Below, piece after piece: positions 12,416 to 25,424 of a DNA stretch of 64,000 bases (within the stretch, counting starts at the first letter, position 1; every line of letters starts with the position of its first letter). A model generated the notes under the pieces. That model was not told the DNA's origin and did not search any database. It was given only the letters and a program-made list of their open reading frames with translations. The position numbers were made by a program, and so were the translations under genes. This stretch comes from Druceiella hillmani (taxonomy: Eukaryota > Arthropoda > Insecta > Lepidoptera > Hepialidae). The stretch covers positions 847,001-911,000 of the forward strand of contig JAYKKI010000075.1 of the NCBI GenBank assembly GCA_039881145.1. The letters run 5' to 3'.

Positions 12416-13277
12416 TACATTCCCTTTTTTACAATAGAATAAAAAAATAGGGTATAAATTAAATTACAAATCTAATAACCACATGTTTATACTTGGATTA
12501 GCTGTGCCCGTGGCTTCGCGTGTGGACGTTTTGAAAATATTATTTAGTGGCCTACTATTAAAGTCATAAAATTGTTTTAACTAAATATACTTAGTTTCGA
12601 TCAAAATTCAACAAAAAATCAAATTGCCATATATTCTTATAGTTGGACGGTTGCGATGAAACAAAACCTATATATTACCCCAGATCAAACAGAATCCACC
12701 ATAACATCTTCATCGAAACCTTCTAAATTACTATCACATGATGTGTGAACAAAAATGACAAACAAATATGCAAAGGCACAAGTAGTACAAACACAATATT
12801 CTTGTGTTCTCTTACTGTTGTTACATTATCCTAAATGGTTTCATTATAAATATCTTCGAGATACGGGCATTTATTTAAAGATACACTAAAGCTGAAATTT
12901 TTCACTTTGTGAAATTATTGCGCGCTTAGCAAGCAGAATTTTCTTAGTTTTAGTTGTACTAAGGTAACGTCAATTAATTTAAGAAAGTATCAAATTTGCA
13001 CATTTCCTGATTTGGTAAACTGATGAAACTTCGATGAAATAAAAACTGAATATTATTTGAAGCCAAGCCCTATATTTTCAAAACTACACCTGAGTCAGTA
13101 AAGCAATATTTGTATTCTATTAGTTTGATTTTCGTCTTTTGAGTCTTTAATGTAGAGAAAAGCTAATTAAACAGTTTTATTATATATCTAGATGCAGGTG
13201 CACTATACAGACGAAACAACAGAACCGAATTACTTTCAATGTCTTTTTCGTTTAATATATACGTATCTGTAAATATT

Positions 13278-13337
<60 letters not shown>

Positions 13338-13513
13338 CATATAGAGAGATAGAAGGTATTTATGCCTTGCTTTTTGTGCTCTTTGGAAAATATCTTCAAT
13401 CCATTCCTTATATTTCTATAAAACTTTGGAAATAACAATCAAAAATCAATCGACTCTCGCAAAATCAATCAGAGATCAAACTACAATCTCGTCGATTAAA
13501 AAGCACCGAAGGA
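12416..13513. mobile_element. Insertion in the right arm, retroposon-like
   Basis: This block interrupts an alignment that is continuous in the left arm, so it is an insertion in this arm (or a deletion in the other). Near its left end it holds TTAGCTGTGCCCGTGGCTTC (about 12498), very like a motif at the ends of many invertebrate non-LTR retroposon copies. It also holds a (TA)n array at 13277-13345. CTCGATT (ending 12415) resembles CGTCGATT near 13496, a possible but imperfect target-site duplication. No reverse transcriptase frame is visible. Confidence 0.55.
13277..13345. repeat. (TA)n microsatellite
   Basis: About 60 bp of TA within the inserted block, followed by a short purine-rich AGAGAGATAGA run. 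Confidence 0.9.
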
Positions 13514-14800
13514 ATGTTTTATAATGTTAAAAAAAGACGACACATTGTTTTTGCTTCCAGCCTGATCGCGTCTTTACTTCGTTATGAGACCGAGAATCAA
13601 GGATATTGATTGATTATCATACGAGGTGATTAACATATATTATTGCTGGATCTCAAACTTTTGAATGATTCGTATATCCATTGTTATAAAAATGTTCTGC
13701 ATTGGCAGCTGCTTCATGTTAAAATCACTGCTGATTAACTGAGACAAAGAATAAAATAAGTATATGTGTTAAATTTAATAGACAAATTTAAAATTCTGTT
13801 GAAATACGAGTCCCAATGTTACACTTTATGACAACATATTCTATATTCAAGATCAGTTAAATCCATCGCAAAGAAGTTTTTCATCATTAATATTAATACA
13901 ATTACTTTAAGATTTACGAGCATGTGTATTATTAATATTACTTTTCAATCAAGTATGAAGTTTAATAAATCTATATTATGCTATTCCAGCAATAAATTCA
14001 ATATGATAATGAAATTACCAAATTACTGGTCACAAAGTCGTATTATTTGTAATGTATAATTATTATAGTAAGAATTATTTTTGTAATTAACAAAGTTTTA
14101 ATAAAATTTTTCCACAAATATTTTTATATACTGGTCTACCTATATCTCAAACATTGGCGATATTCAAATATTGTATATCCCAATTGTGAACTCATTTATG
14201 TTTTATGGATTAAACAAATTGTCTCCGATTCTTTTTAATAATTTCCCACCAAATTATTGTTTTCATTTTCAAACGTAGTGATTGCGCTTTTTACTTATTA
14301 ATAACTGATTTTATAGACAGAGAACTTTTGAGGTACAGAACTTTAAAGTGAAAATGAGTGAAATGGAATCTGGGCCGATATATCCAGAAAAATATACATA
14401 AAATATAATTTCTTAATAAACAGTCCCATGAAAATGCATGAGACAAAAAATATTGCTATACTAAACCAATGTCACACTGCACTAAAACATTTATTTTTCT
14501 TAAAATAAAGATTGCGTAAGAAATTACCATTCTCAGATTATATTGGCTTAGGAAATAATTTATACACAAAGCTAATTCAAACTCTGCTTAGAAGTACTGA
14601 AAATTTTTTCTTAAAATAAAATAACATAATCTTACACAGGAGTGTAATTGTATTCACTACGATACGAATTTCGAAGTAAGCTTTTAAAAAATTCGCGCCA
14701 ATAATGAAATTGTTTCACAGCAACCAAATAAGTAAAACTAAATAAGTGACATTTGTTCTTATTCTCACATTTAATGAACACATATATTTATGGATACATA

Positions 14801-16779
14801 TATTTATTTTAAACTATTTACACCTAAATTCATTATCCGCACTATTTGTAATTGCATGTTGAAAACAACTTTGTAAGTGCCCTTGAAGGTATAATATTTT
14901 ATTACGCTTATATTTTATACTTGTGTACGTTGAAGTGTATTTATTTTGTTTTATTACACATTTAAAATTCAATCACCATTAGTTTAATACAGACAATTGA
15001 AAAAATGATGTAATGCGAATTGAAGAAAACATGTCACATTTATTACACTACAACGTACACAATTCGGTAAGGCGAACATATCACTCAATATCTTATAGTT
15101 GGCAAAAATAATTACAATTGTAATAAAAAAATAGGCAGCAAAGTTCAAAAAACTCTAAGTTTTAAGACATATTTTTTTATTATTTATATTTTATAATTTA
15201 TAAACTACTAAGCCCCACCGTTTCACTTGCGTGAAAATCGGAATAAGAAAAATTATTAGAATTTTTTCTTAGTGTGTATTGCCCTTGAATATAAATTATT
15301 ACTTTTATGACTTCACGTGGTTTGCGAACAAATTAACATACAGGCAGACAAACAAACATTTCAAAAACCATTATTCTTTACGCTAAATCAATCGCTGTTT
15401 TTAAATTTTTTCCATGTACAGAATTTACTCTGTTACAATTTTGTTAATGGTAATCGATTTTATTTCTAAAAGGTAAATATTCTAATATAAATTTACATAT
15501 ATATATATATATATATATAAACACATACTTGAGAGAAGTATGGAGATAAATGGAATATTGAAGGAGTAGAAATTAATTAAATGTGGTATGAAATTATAAA
15601 TTGAGACAACTTGTGAAAAAATATGTACCGATTATCAGAACTGCGAATTTTCTTTAGTGAGAAATTCAATTTGAAGTGTTTATCTATTGAACAGAAATCG
15701 ATAAGAATTATATGAAAATATATCAAAAAGTAATCTCACGAAAGCATCCGTCCACGAGGAACTTACAGAATCTGTTTTCATGTCATCAAAGATATTGAAT
15801 CCAATAATTGCTATAACTTTCCATTAAACTTTTAAGATGAAAATTATAAGTTACAAACCTAAAGATACGATATCAGATGAAGGATTTATTTTTCCAACTA
15901 TTTATTTCACGAATTTAAGAAGATAATATTTTAAATTTGTAGTACTTTTAGTCTTCAAGAAATATATATTAAAGTCGAATGTCTTTTAAGTCAAGAATAT
16001 TAAATGTAGTTTTATTATTAGATGTATCTCGATGAAGATTTGATTTTGAAAAACTAAATGTCAAGTTAATAAAAATTAAATAATATCCGATGATGACGGT
16101 TAACAATTATTTAGAATTATATTTAATGAAACTACAATCAGTACTTTAATGAAACTACATTCAATTTTGTCGAGTTGATGTAAAAAGTGGATCCATTTTC
16201 ACCGATGAGCTTTAAGTGAAAATCGGTTTTAAGATATTTCATTTTTAATTAACATTCGACTGTCATGCATGTCTTTTGATTTTATTTTTATTTCCCGAAT
16301 GAACTAATTTAACTATACGATTTTGTTCAATTTATGTGGCGTGGTGTCTCGATAACGAGAAGGTGCTTTCACAGGACACAGTATCTGAAACCCATCTAAA
16401 AAGACAACTAAAGTTTACCTTATTATACCCATTTCAATATATGCTCTACGCGTAAAATTAGAAGCTTTAATTACATTATTACATAAATTACTAGTACCAA
16501 ATATACTAAGAAAAAATAGGTATAAAATTTTGAACATATTTTGAATTTGTTTCTTAAAGTAAGAAAATAAGCTTAAAAAATTAATGGCACCAAAACCTTC
16601 AAAACTTTGTCAATATTCAGCTTTTGTAATATATATATATATATATAATAACAGGTGAAATATACACGTGGGTTTTGAAAATATATCGAATCATCAAATC
16701 TCTTGTCCGTGTAAAGTGTGGTCTCTCAAAATAATCGTATCAACGGATTTCTGTTTGTCGTGCATGTGTGGTGTTTTAT
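14801..16779. other. AT-rich noncoding stretch
   Basis: Contains short TA arrays at 15495-15519 and 16629-16648 and a possible retroposon tail at 15200-15420. No gene is seen. Confidence 0.45.
15200..15420 (+). mobile_element. Possible non-LTR retroposon 3' tail
   Basis: The block has CACTTGCGTGAAAATCGG-like sequence, then ACATACAGGCAGACAAACAA (about 15338). A word of this kind is typical of the 3' ends of RTE- and CR1-like invertebrate retroposons. There is no coding remnant, so the family cannot be named. Confidence 0.3.
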
Positions 16780-17006
16780 CTCTATTTACGAATTAGACTT
16801 TGCGGCACGTACTCGATTTCGAAAACGTGAAGTTCACGCGGTGTGGAAGGTAACGAGCTTTCAACATCAAAGTTTGACTACGATAACTAGTTAAATGAGA
16901 GCTAATGTGACATTGTGTAGTGTATGTGTAGTGACATCTGGAAAAGGTTTATTATTGAGGTGTTTAGTTTAGCCAGACTAATTTTAAGGCAAGTAAAGTC
17001 TCGAGG
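16780..17006 (+). promoter_or_regulatory. Possible promoter-proximal noncoding first exon
   Basis: Composition is locally less AT-rich and CpG-containing (about 16800-16860), and the block ends at a near-consensus donor, AGG/GTGAGT (GT at 17007-17008). All frames contain stops, so it could only be an untranslated exon. No clear TATA or initiator motif is placed convincingly. Confidence 0.15.
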
Positions 17007-17012
17007 GTGAGT

Positions 17013-18601
17013 GGCTGTGGTTAAGTTCGTTTTTAGTTTTATTATGTTATCAATTAATTTTGTAATGTATAGGAAAAATTACTGGCGTTTTTCATTAAAA
17101 ATGTTCATAAACATTAAAAATTGTTGTAATTGTATTAAACTAATTTACATAGGTACATTAATCAGAACATTGGCATCTAAAGTATATTTTTCCATTTCCA
17201 TTTTCTACTTAATTTTTTTTTATTCAAAACGGCTTTGTAACAGCTACGAATTTTGCATTCATCGTGTAGCATTTTGCAATAATTTTTGTGGACAATACGA
17301 ACATAATAATGTAAAGTGATATCAAGAAGTTGATATAAAATAAACTTGTCAGGAAAAAATACAACTTATTTTTGTTCATTGGGATAGCTAATAAGTTTTT
17401 ACCCTAATTTGTTTGACAGAAATGAATTGGACCGACGTGAAAAGCTAAAAATATTCCCACCTCTCAAATTAATTACGTGCCCTTAATTATTCTTAAAAAC
17501 ATTATAAAATAAACATTATCTATTTTAACCATGTGAATATATTTGCATTTATAAAAAGGATTTAAATTTTCGACAGGGACATTCATGAAATTTTTTTTAT
17601 TTTATGTCCACATTAATTTTTCCTCGTGGTAAAAAAAATTTTACTTAAACTTTATTGCATTGCAATTTGACATTGCAAGGCAATAATTTATTCCTATTTG
17701 TTTAGCTACATACGCTAATTTTGTGTAAAAAGATTATAATTTCCATACTTGTTTATTCTAAGAAACACTCTTCAAATACTTCAAAAAAATGTCTCAGTAT
17801 ACACATCGTTTTTACGTCTTTGAGTCGTCGAAATTATACCCGAATTTTATAATAAGTAAAATTTTGCTTTTATTTGATTTCACAAACAATGTCTTTTAAA
17901 ACTTCTTGAAATAATTTATAATAGATTAGGTTTTTCTTAGTATTTATGTCAATATTTTTACAGACAACACTATTGTACATTGTGACGTTAATGTATCGTT
18001 ATTTATTTATTAGCCTGTAACATTTCATTTGTACAAATCATTGTCTTATTGCTAGAAAAACTTTAATCTATTCCGGTTGACAGGAAGATATTTTCTTTGC
18101 ACCCAAAGAATGTAATTAATGGATTAAAAGGTGGACTTTAATAAGTCATATTATTATAATTGTAATTACGAATTATGGATATTTACTAAATAAAACGACA
18201 AAGAAATAATGAAAATGTAATAAAAAAATTGACATGCAGATAGGAAAAAAGGAAAGAATAATGAACTAAAATGAAGTGAACATATTGAAAATGATATGAT
18301 ATACGAGAGGTATGGTATATGACAATATTTTTAGACGAATTTGAAAATGGAGGCCGAATTTCTGATATGAAGATTCAATAAATTCCATAGTTTAGTAGCA
18401 TTAATAGCAGGAAATATACATCAGTGAACAAACAGTGTTGAGATTGAGAATCTTGCGTAAGTTTTCAGATCGTAAATGGAGATCATGCGCGAATAATTTC
18501 ATGAATCTATTACTGAGGTGAAAAGTCTTATGTGAACTTTTTAAAGAATATGAAATTGCACAAATCGCGGTCCATTTGACCCAATATTTATAAATAAACC
18601 T
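17013..18601. other. AT-rich noncoding stretch
   Basis: Nothing recognised. A 102-codon plus-strand open frame (17011-17319) has no family features and is of chance length for this composition. Confidence 0.45.
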
Positions 18602-19420
<819 letters not shown>

Positions 19421-19743
19421 CTCTCTTTCTGATATCGAAATAATGCTTTTAGAAGATTCGACATCATTAAACGAGTGTAGTATCAAACTCATTTCCAACT
19501 GGTTCAAACTAACCAAGTCATTATTGTCTTTTCCGTTACAATAGATTCCACAACCTATTGGGATTAAATTAAAATCACAATATTTTTTTAGCCAAATATT
19601 CTTCAGATAAATTAAAAATGGATAAATAACGTGAATCTCAAACACTAAATAGAAGGCATATAACACAGATTTGAGTAAACACAAAACGAATAGTACTACT
19701 AGAAATGTGTCGATACGTTCCTCAATGATCTCCGGCAGTGTTA
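19421..19743 (-). CDS. Candidate exon 2 of an unrecognised minus-strand gene
   Basis: The minus strand is open from just after an AAG acceptor to a strong donor, GAG/GTACGT. The 323 nt encode about 107 codons starting near TLPEIIEERIDTFLVVLFVL. Residues about 11-45 form one or two hydrophobic segments (FLVVLFVLCLLKSVLYAFYL), followed by a polar part with paired Cys (GCGIYC) and acidic residues. If the donor is not used, the frame runs 18 codons further to a stop near 19367. It starts in phase 1, matching the candidate initial exon at 24055-24115. The acceptor is weak and the length is near the chance limit. No family is recognised; a membrane protein is only a guess. Confidence 0.22.
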
Positions 19744-21479
19744 CTTGCAATTAAGCACATCTGTCTGGCAATACGCCTTACCCTCGATGATTATCATCGT
19801 GGTTGGCTTACACTACCAGGAATTTTTGGAATGCAGTCGACAAGTACTTTAATATTCGAGTATTTTTTCCTTAACATTTACTTGTCTACGCCACGTGAGT
19901 TTTGGTCTTTTATATAAGTTACTTAGGTATACGAATTTAGTCAGCTTTTATATTAAAGAGTATTTTCTTTTAATTAAAATGAAAACTCTGTCTGTAAAAG
20001 CATTTTCTGCACCAATTTATTCTGAAAATTGTAACGATAAATTTAATCAAATGTTAAAGTACAAATAACGATTTTATTTAATTGATAGGGTAATTCTCAA
20101 ACAGAAATTTTTCTGATGTTTGATGATTGAAAAAAGCAAAATAACATAGGCTCAAAATTACGTCTTTGTACTTTTGAGCCTTTTTGAAAGATAAAGGAAA
20201 GGTTAACTTTCGTTTACCTATTCTTTAAGTAAATCCAGAAAAATAAACGAAATTTCCTAAAAAAATTTAACTTGAAAATTAATTAAATTTGTAAATAAAG
20301 GCAGCAACAACAATTTTAAAATTAAAACACATATCAATACTTTTCCTTTCAGCTGAATTTTCAAATCACGTCAATAAACCTCAAAATTTATGGATCTAAT
20401 GTAAAAGTTACGTAAATATACACAACCTATTCTTTCTTAATCACTTAAAAAGACGAAGGCTATTCCCCACTGTAAAATCAAGACAAGAAAATATTAAAAA
20501 ATATCAAGTTCCTCTGCTTTGTCCGCGTTAATATTAATAAAATATTCCTGAACATAAGCTGGCAAGATTATTAAATCTAACTACATTGATCCATCTCCTT
20601 TATTTCAGATATTAATCATACGTTCCTTTGAACTTTTCAACCAAACTTTCTTTAGGAAATTTCTCCGCTCTCTTATATAATAGAGCTTAGGATATTTACA
20701 CTTCTGATAGGTATGCTAGGCAATATATTTAGGCGGTACAAAACAATTATATTATCCGTATGGGGTATGGGGGGCATTAAAATGTTTAAATATTTATATA
20801 TACCTAAGTTTGTAGTGAATTCTCGATTTCTAATTATGTTAATAAATTCATTTATAGGCGGACTTGAAGGCAATGTGTGTATTTCTAGGCAAAAGGTTAA
20901 GCCTAAAAAAGAAAGCGTCTATTGAAGCAAGAATAAATAATTGATAAATAATGTGAAAATATTAGTCACCTGACATTATTTTGGACAAACATTCCCCTGC
21001 ATTTTAGGACTTGATGTCCATTTGTGCTAATCGACGGTTTGTTTTGATGTTTTCTATGATCTCTCAGTTTTCCCAGTTTTCTTTTATGTGTTTCCTATGT
21101 ATTCAAAAATTTTACAAGAATTTGTGAGAATTAGTCGATATATAAATGTTTTCAGATTGAAATTAATAGCTCCCGCATACAAAAATATTCAAGAAACAAC
21201 AACTGTTTCTGATTAAGTATTTTAGACGAAAATATTATCAAGAAAGAGATTTCATTTCAATACTTATTAGGGAAAAGCCTTATTTTTGACATTATTAAAT
21301 TAGTGATAATGCCGCAAGTTTATACTCAACATATATCGGCATGGAAAAAATAATTTAGGTGGATTTTAAGAAAAATGTTACTAAATTCTTCATGAGGCAT
21401 TCAGAAATTAAAACATCAATTATTGAAATTGTTTTCTTTTTATCTTACTATTTCTTTAAGCTTACGATCCAATTTGATA
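19744..21479. other. AT-rich stretch, possibly intronic
   Basis: No gene is called. Good acceptor motifs occur near 20608 (TTTATTTCAG) and 20656 (CTTTCTTTAG). The second is followed by a 55-nt open stretch and a GTATGC donor near 20710, too little to call. Two overlapping 66-70 codon frames at 20673-20925 are unrecognised. Confidence 0.35.
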
Positions 21480-22330
21480 TAATTTTATTAAGCCTCTTTT
21501 TGTGCTACTGTTCACAGCCGGTTTGAGTTTAATCGTGATCGTGGCAAGCACAGTGACAATTTGCAAAAAACGTCTTTCAACAGCGATTACTAAAGACAAT
21601 GTCAATGCAGCATCGATATTGTCATAAGAGAATAGTCTATCAGTCGTTTTGGACAAGTTCAGGTATTGGTTTGAGCTAAGTATGGAAAATTCTATATGGA
21701 CATATAGATGTCGGGAAGCTTTGTGCTAGATTATCTACTTCATATTTTGACCAAAGTTCAGAAATACCGTTGGGCGGTGTTGCAAAATTCCACGGACATC
21801 ATGGGCGACGAAAGCTAAATATAGTGTTATGAACCGAAACCAAGAGGCAGTCAGCCCAGTGGCTGTTTACTTTTAAAGGGTAGCCCAAAAAGTTGGAGAA
21901 ATGATGAAGTATTGGAAAAATATAGATGCCTCAATCTACGAACCAAGAGGTTATTACCTCTTTGGAAAACAGAAACAGTTTTAGCAAACTTTATATTATA
22001 CTAGCAATTGTTTGCCCGTCGTTTTGAAAAAATGTTCTAAAGTCACAACTTCTCTGAAAACTTGGCCACTAAAATGAATAAAAATTTAACTACGTCGGAC
22101 ATATTATGACCTTCATTCCAAATGTAAGGACAAACTGCTAGGGATGTGATTCCCGGAAGCCAACAAAGTGGTAATTACATTCTTGGAAGGCGTGGAGGAC
22201 ATATCCAAGGAAGAATGAATCGATGGTTCTCTCGGTAGTTCCATCAAAGGAAATAATGCGTAAAATATAATGGAGATCATATTGAAAACAAAATCAAAAA
22301 CATAATATACAAACTTACTAGTTGCTTCCA
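21480..22330 (+). pseudogene. Mariner-family transposase relic
   Basis: Read across several frames on the plus strand, the segment follows the order of a mariner (DD34D) transposase. First comes the RLSTAITKDNVNAA region matching the GRPSTAVTEDNV-type linker. Then GDES-I-CYEP with QSAQWLF, the first catalytic Asp region (GDESWIYCYDPE in the family), at about 21800-21870. Then EVITSLENRNSFSKLY and CLPVVLKK (about 21950-22035). Then a K-KLLG segment and a C-terminal KCVKYNGDHIE (about 22255-22290) like the family's KCI-GDYFEK end. There are many stops and frameshifts. The stretch between CLPVVL and KLLG is shorter than normal, and the second Asp block (HHDNA) is not visible. Clearly dead; terminal repeats were not identified. 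Confidence 0.75.
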
Positions 22331-23911
22331 TTTCTGTTATTCGAACAACTTTTGAAATCAGCTCTGGTGATATAAACCGTAACTTACCTTAACTCACCGT
22401 GATGTAGGAATAATAATTAAAATTTTGGTTATTAATTTCATCGCAAAAACACTGCTAAAGATTATGAAAGCAATATCGTGTGAAGATTTAACACTGTTTA
22501 GTTTGGAATATTAGAAATATAAATGCAATGCAATATGAAATTATATTAGTTATGCTATATTACCGCCTGGAAAGACTTCAACCTACATATTTGAAAATAT
22601 TTTTTTGGAAGCCAAAAGAATGACGTATTGTATATAAATGAACATTGCACGTACATAATATGTAAATAAGATTTTCAGATGATCACTGTAACTGTAAAAT
22701 ATATAAAGAAGTCTATAAATATCAGTACAGCTCAAAATAACGTCAGAAACAAATTTGTAGGTCAAATTTATTGACTCCCCGTATTGTGGAACGGTTTTTT
22801 TCCAAATTTGCATAATTTCGTAACCCATGCCTGTCTATAATACATCATAAAATATAATAAAAGTCACTCAGAGCACGAATTCCATTCTCACTTGATCATC
22901 ATTTCTTCAGTATTTTGTCTAGGATAGTTCCAAAGACCAAATATTGAAATATTCAATAAAAACTTTTCCCCTGTCCGCACAACTGCCAGGGTAAAAATTA
23001 TAAAAAAAAGAAAGAGCGTAATTATAAATTTACCTAAATTCTATCGGAAAATATAAGACGATGGTTCTAATTTCATAGTTTTTGAGACATTCATAACATT
23101 TTTAGAACATTGAGAACTGTACTAAACAAAACATATCCACGATGAAAAATATTATTAATATCTGTAATTAGTTTAGTACACAAATTATGTATTTGTTAAT
23201 ATTTACGTACCCAAGTGAGTACGATACTTTCGTAGTACGAGTTCCAACGATATATTTTGTTATTATTTATTGGCACAAAGTTCATAAAATATAGGTATAT
23301 TGCGGTCTTTAAAATGAAACATAGAAGTATATTACGTAAGAACCCGTCAAGGTTATAAAAGGAATTATTAAACGAAATCCTACAGCACTAATTAAATATT
23401 TTGCCACGGATCCTGTGCACTATTGAAATCAGCTGATAAGCGAACCAAATAATGAAGTTTGTAGTTGTATTCCAGCTTGTACATTTAAAATACAAAAGCT
23501 AAAGCACATGTATTTGATTGCTGAAATGGAGATGTAATTTTTACATTTAATTTAATATTCAATATATTTTAAAGAAAATCTGAATACTTGTTATTATTAT
23601 AGTGAACTTACGTGATGGTTTACTTAGGATAAATGTAGAAATTAAATGAAAATTAACATGGGACACAATAATTAAAAGACGATTATTATTGAACACTAAA
23701 AACCCTTTTTTATTGAATAAAAAAATGTTTATGTTGGTAAAATATGTATTAAAATACAATTAAAAATCTTTTAGAATATTTAATACAAAATTATGGTATT
23801 AAAATTTTCGTGTTTGTTACATTCCATTTCCAAACATAAACTCCTATGTTTTCCTTCATTTATTTATTGATTTATAAAGCTTATGTAGAATTAAGGTTGG
23901 AAAGAGTGAGC

Positions 23912-23960
<49 letters not shown>

Positions 23961-24054
23961 GAGAGAAGGTAGGTACCTCTCGGAAACTTTTGTTAACTAC
24001 TTTCTTATTTACGCTCAATTTTCAATTTGGTTCCACATAAATATTACGATTTAC
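22331..24054. other. AT-rich noncoding stretch
   Basis: Contains a (TA)n array at 23914-23959. A minus-strand exon-like segment (22457 down to 22399, between a CTTTAG acceptor and ACG/GTGAGT) is open in two frames, so it is not called. About 45 bp at 23735-23780 (ATGTTGGTAAAATATGTA...) recurs at 43381-43425. Confidence 0.4.
23914..23959. repeat. (TA)n microsatellite
   Basis: Pure TA array of about 45 bp. Confidence 0.95.
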
Positions 24055-24115
24055 CTGGAAATGGCTTCTTGGGGATTATAACCAATATGTTTAAATAAAC
24101 TGTGATTTCGGCCAT
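24055..24115 (-). CDS. Candidate initial coding exon of an unrecognised minus-strand gene
   Basis: On the minus strand an ATG in good context (A at -3, G at +4; ATGGCC) opens 20 codons, MAEITVYLNILVIIPKKPFP. It then reaches a donor, CCAG/GTAAAT (GT at 24054-24053). One nucleotide is left over, so the intron would be phase 1, which fits the candidate exon at 19743-19421 and would give a valine at the join. The intron of about 4.3 kb would hold the mariner relic. The short hydrophobic N-terminus is compatible with a membrane or secreted protein but is not a clear signal peptide. This is inference from start context, donor and phase only. Confidence 0.22.
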
Positions 24116-25363
24116 TATTTTATGAAATAGCTATAGAACTTTTGTCAATATTGCGTTTTGCAGTATTTATTAATATTAACTTTAGATCGTCAAAGATGCG
24201 GTAAAATAACAGACATTAGTTTTAAATGATAACATGGAAAAACAAACGCGATCGTTACCTATAGGCGCGTGTAGTAAAAAGGTGAAAAGATTGTATTTGC
24301 ATCTTAAATTCCAATAGAATGCAGCGACAATTTTAGTTACCGGCTTTTCGTTAATCCAAATTCTATTATAACGAAGGCTGTAATTCGTTACTATTACTTC
24401 ATAAATTGCAGCTATTTTTAAATCCGATATTAATTACTTGAACTCTTGAACTTTGAACGACAGTTCAAATTTCAAGAGTTATGTGCAAAAAAATTATGTG
24501 AAATAATTTTTTTTCCTTTAATAACATTACTTGGCTCTAAAATTTAAAATACTTATTATAACAAAAAATTTCAATGACGATAGAATAAAAAAATTATTGC
24601 CGCAAAAGGAATATAAACTGTAAATGCCAATCATTTAAAAAATACTCGAAAACTGATTCGCTTTATCAAACTTTATTTCAGAACAAGAAAAAACTCTCAC
24701 CTTTAAGTTACGCCTAATGAAGATATCTTACTAAAAATTTAAATATTGAAAAAGATTAGGAGGGAGGAAGCGACAGCTTCAATAAGAACTTTATTTATGT
24801 GGAATTTTAACTCTCCCTAATTTATAATTAGGTGCGCGCAACTATTTGTATTAATAATGAAATAAGGAAGTATGATATATTTTTATTAATAATTACGACG
24901 TGAAAACGAATATAGTGAATTAACATTAAAATTACGTGCTAATATGATCCATTTTAAAACAATACTACCTTTATATGGCATGAAATGTTTCTAGGTTCTT
25001 CGCCAATTGTGAGATTATTTCACAGTAAACATTCAATTTATGTTGTAGTAAATGCCGTCAACGCATTGTCTGAAAATAATACGCAGCCAAACACAGCAAT
25101 TTTTATTAAAAAACCAACAAAACTACTAAAGTAACACCGTCTGTCCATACATTGCTAATATAAAAAATCGTCCAGAGTACCACATGTCATCCATAATAGA
25201 ACAAGGCTTGAAAGATAATTTTAATTTTTGTTGCGACAAGAAGTTCTATCTGCAAATGGACATCCTCAAATAATGAGATATCTTGTCGATACACAAGCTA
25301 ACACACTGAAACCATTTAAAAGTTTTAAATTATTTACGTTCGTATTTTTGGGTTTTCGTACGA

Positions 25364-25424
25364 AATTCCTAAATGGCATATTTCATTTAGGAATTAGATT
25401 AATGAAATATGCCATTTAGGAATT
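25364..25424. repeat. Perfect 23-bp inverted repeat with nested palindrome
   Basis: The arms 25364-25386 and 25402-25424 are exact reverse complements separated by 15 bp. The 12-mer CATTTAGGAATT occurs at 25384-25395 and 25413-25424, and its complement at 25364-25375, so two alternative hairpins are possible. No gene or element explains it. Confidence 0.95.

Larger units (their letters stand above)
11750..14800 (-). repeat. Right arm of the large inverted repeat
   Basis: Its reverse complement aligns with 8740-10760 over the whole length, except for a segment of about 1.1 kb (12416-13513) missing from the left arm. The 92-codon minus-strand frame at 12131-12409 lies in conserved repeat sequence, but the matching frame in the left arm is broken by stops, so it is not evidence of a gene. 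Divergence suggests an old duplication. Confidence 0.8.

Noticed and set aside
17011..17319. 102-codon plus-strand open frame
   Set aside because: Begins at GTG inside a possible splice donor, has no recognisable domain, and a few frames this long are expected by chance in 128 kb of AT-rich strand sequence.
20673..20925. Overlapping frames considered as a nuclear copy of a mitochondrial gene
   Set aside because: No mitochondrial protein is recognisable under either genetic code and no mitochondrial tRNA lies nearby.
21990..22040. Retroposon tail-like TTTGCCCGTCG word
   Set aside because: It falls inside the mariner relic and reads as the family's CLPVVL segment.
22399..22457. Minus-strand exon-like segment with ACG/GTGAGT and AAG/GTAAGT donors
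   Set aside because: Two of three frames are open and neither phase matches neighbouring candidates; too short to call.
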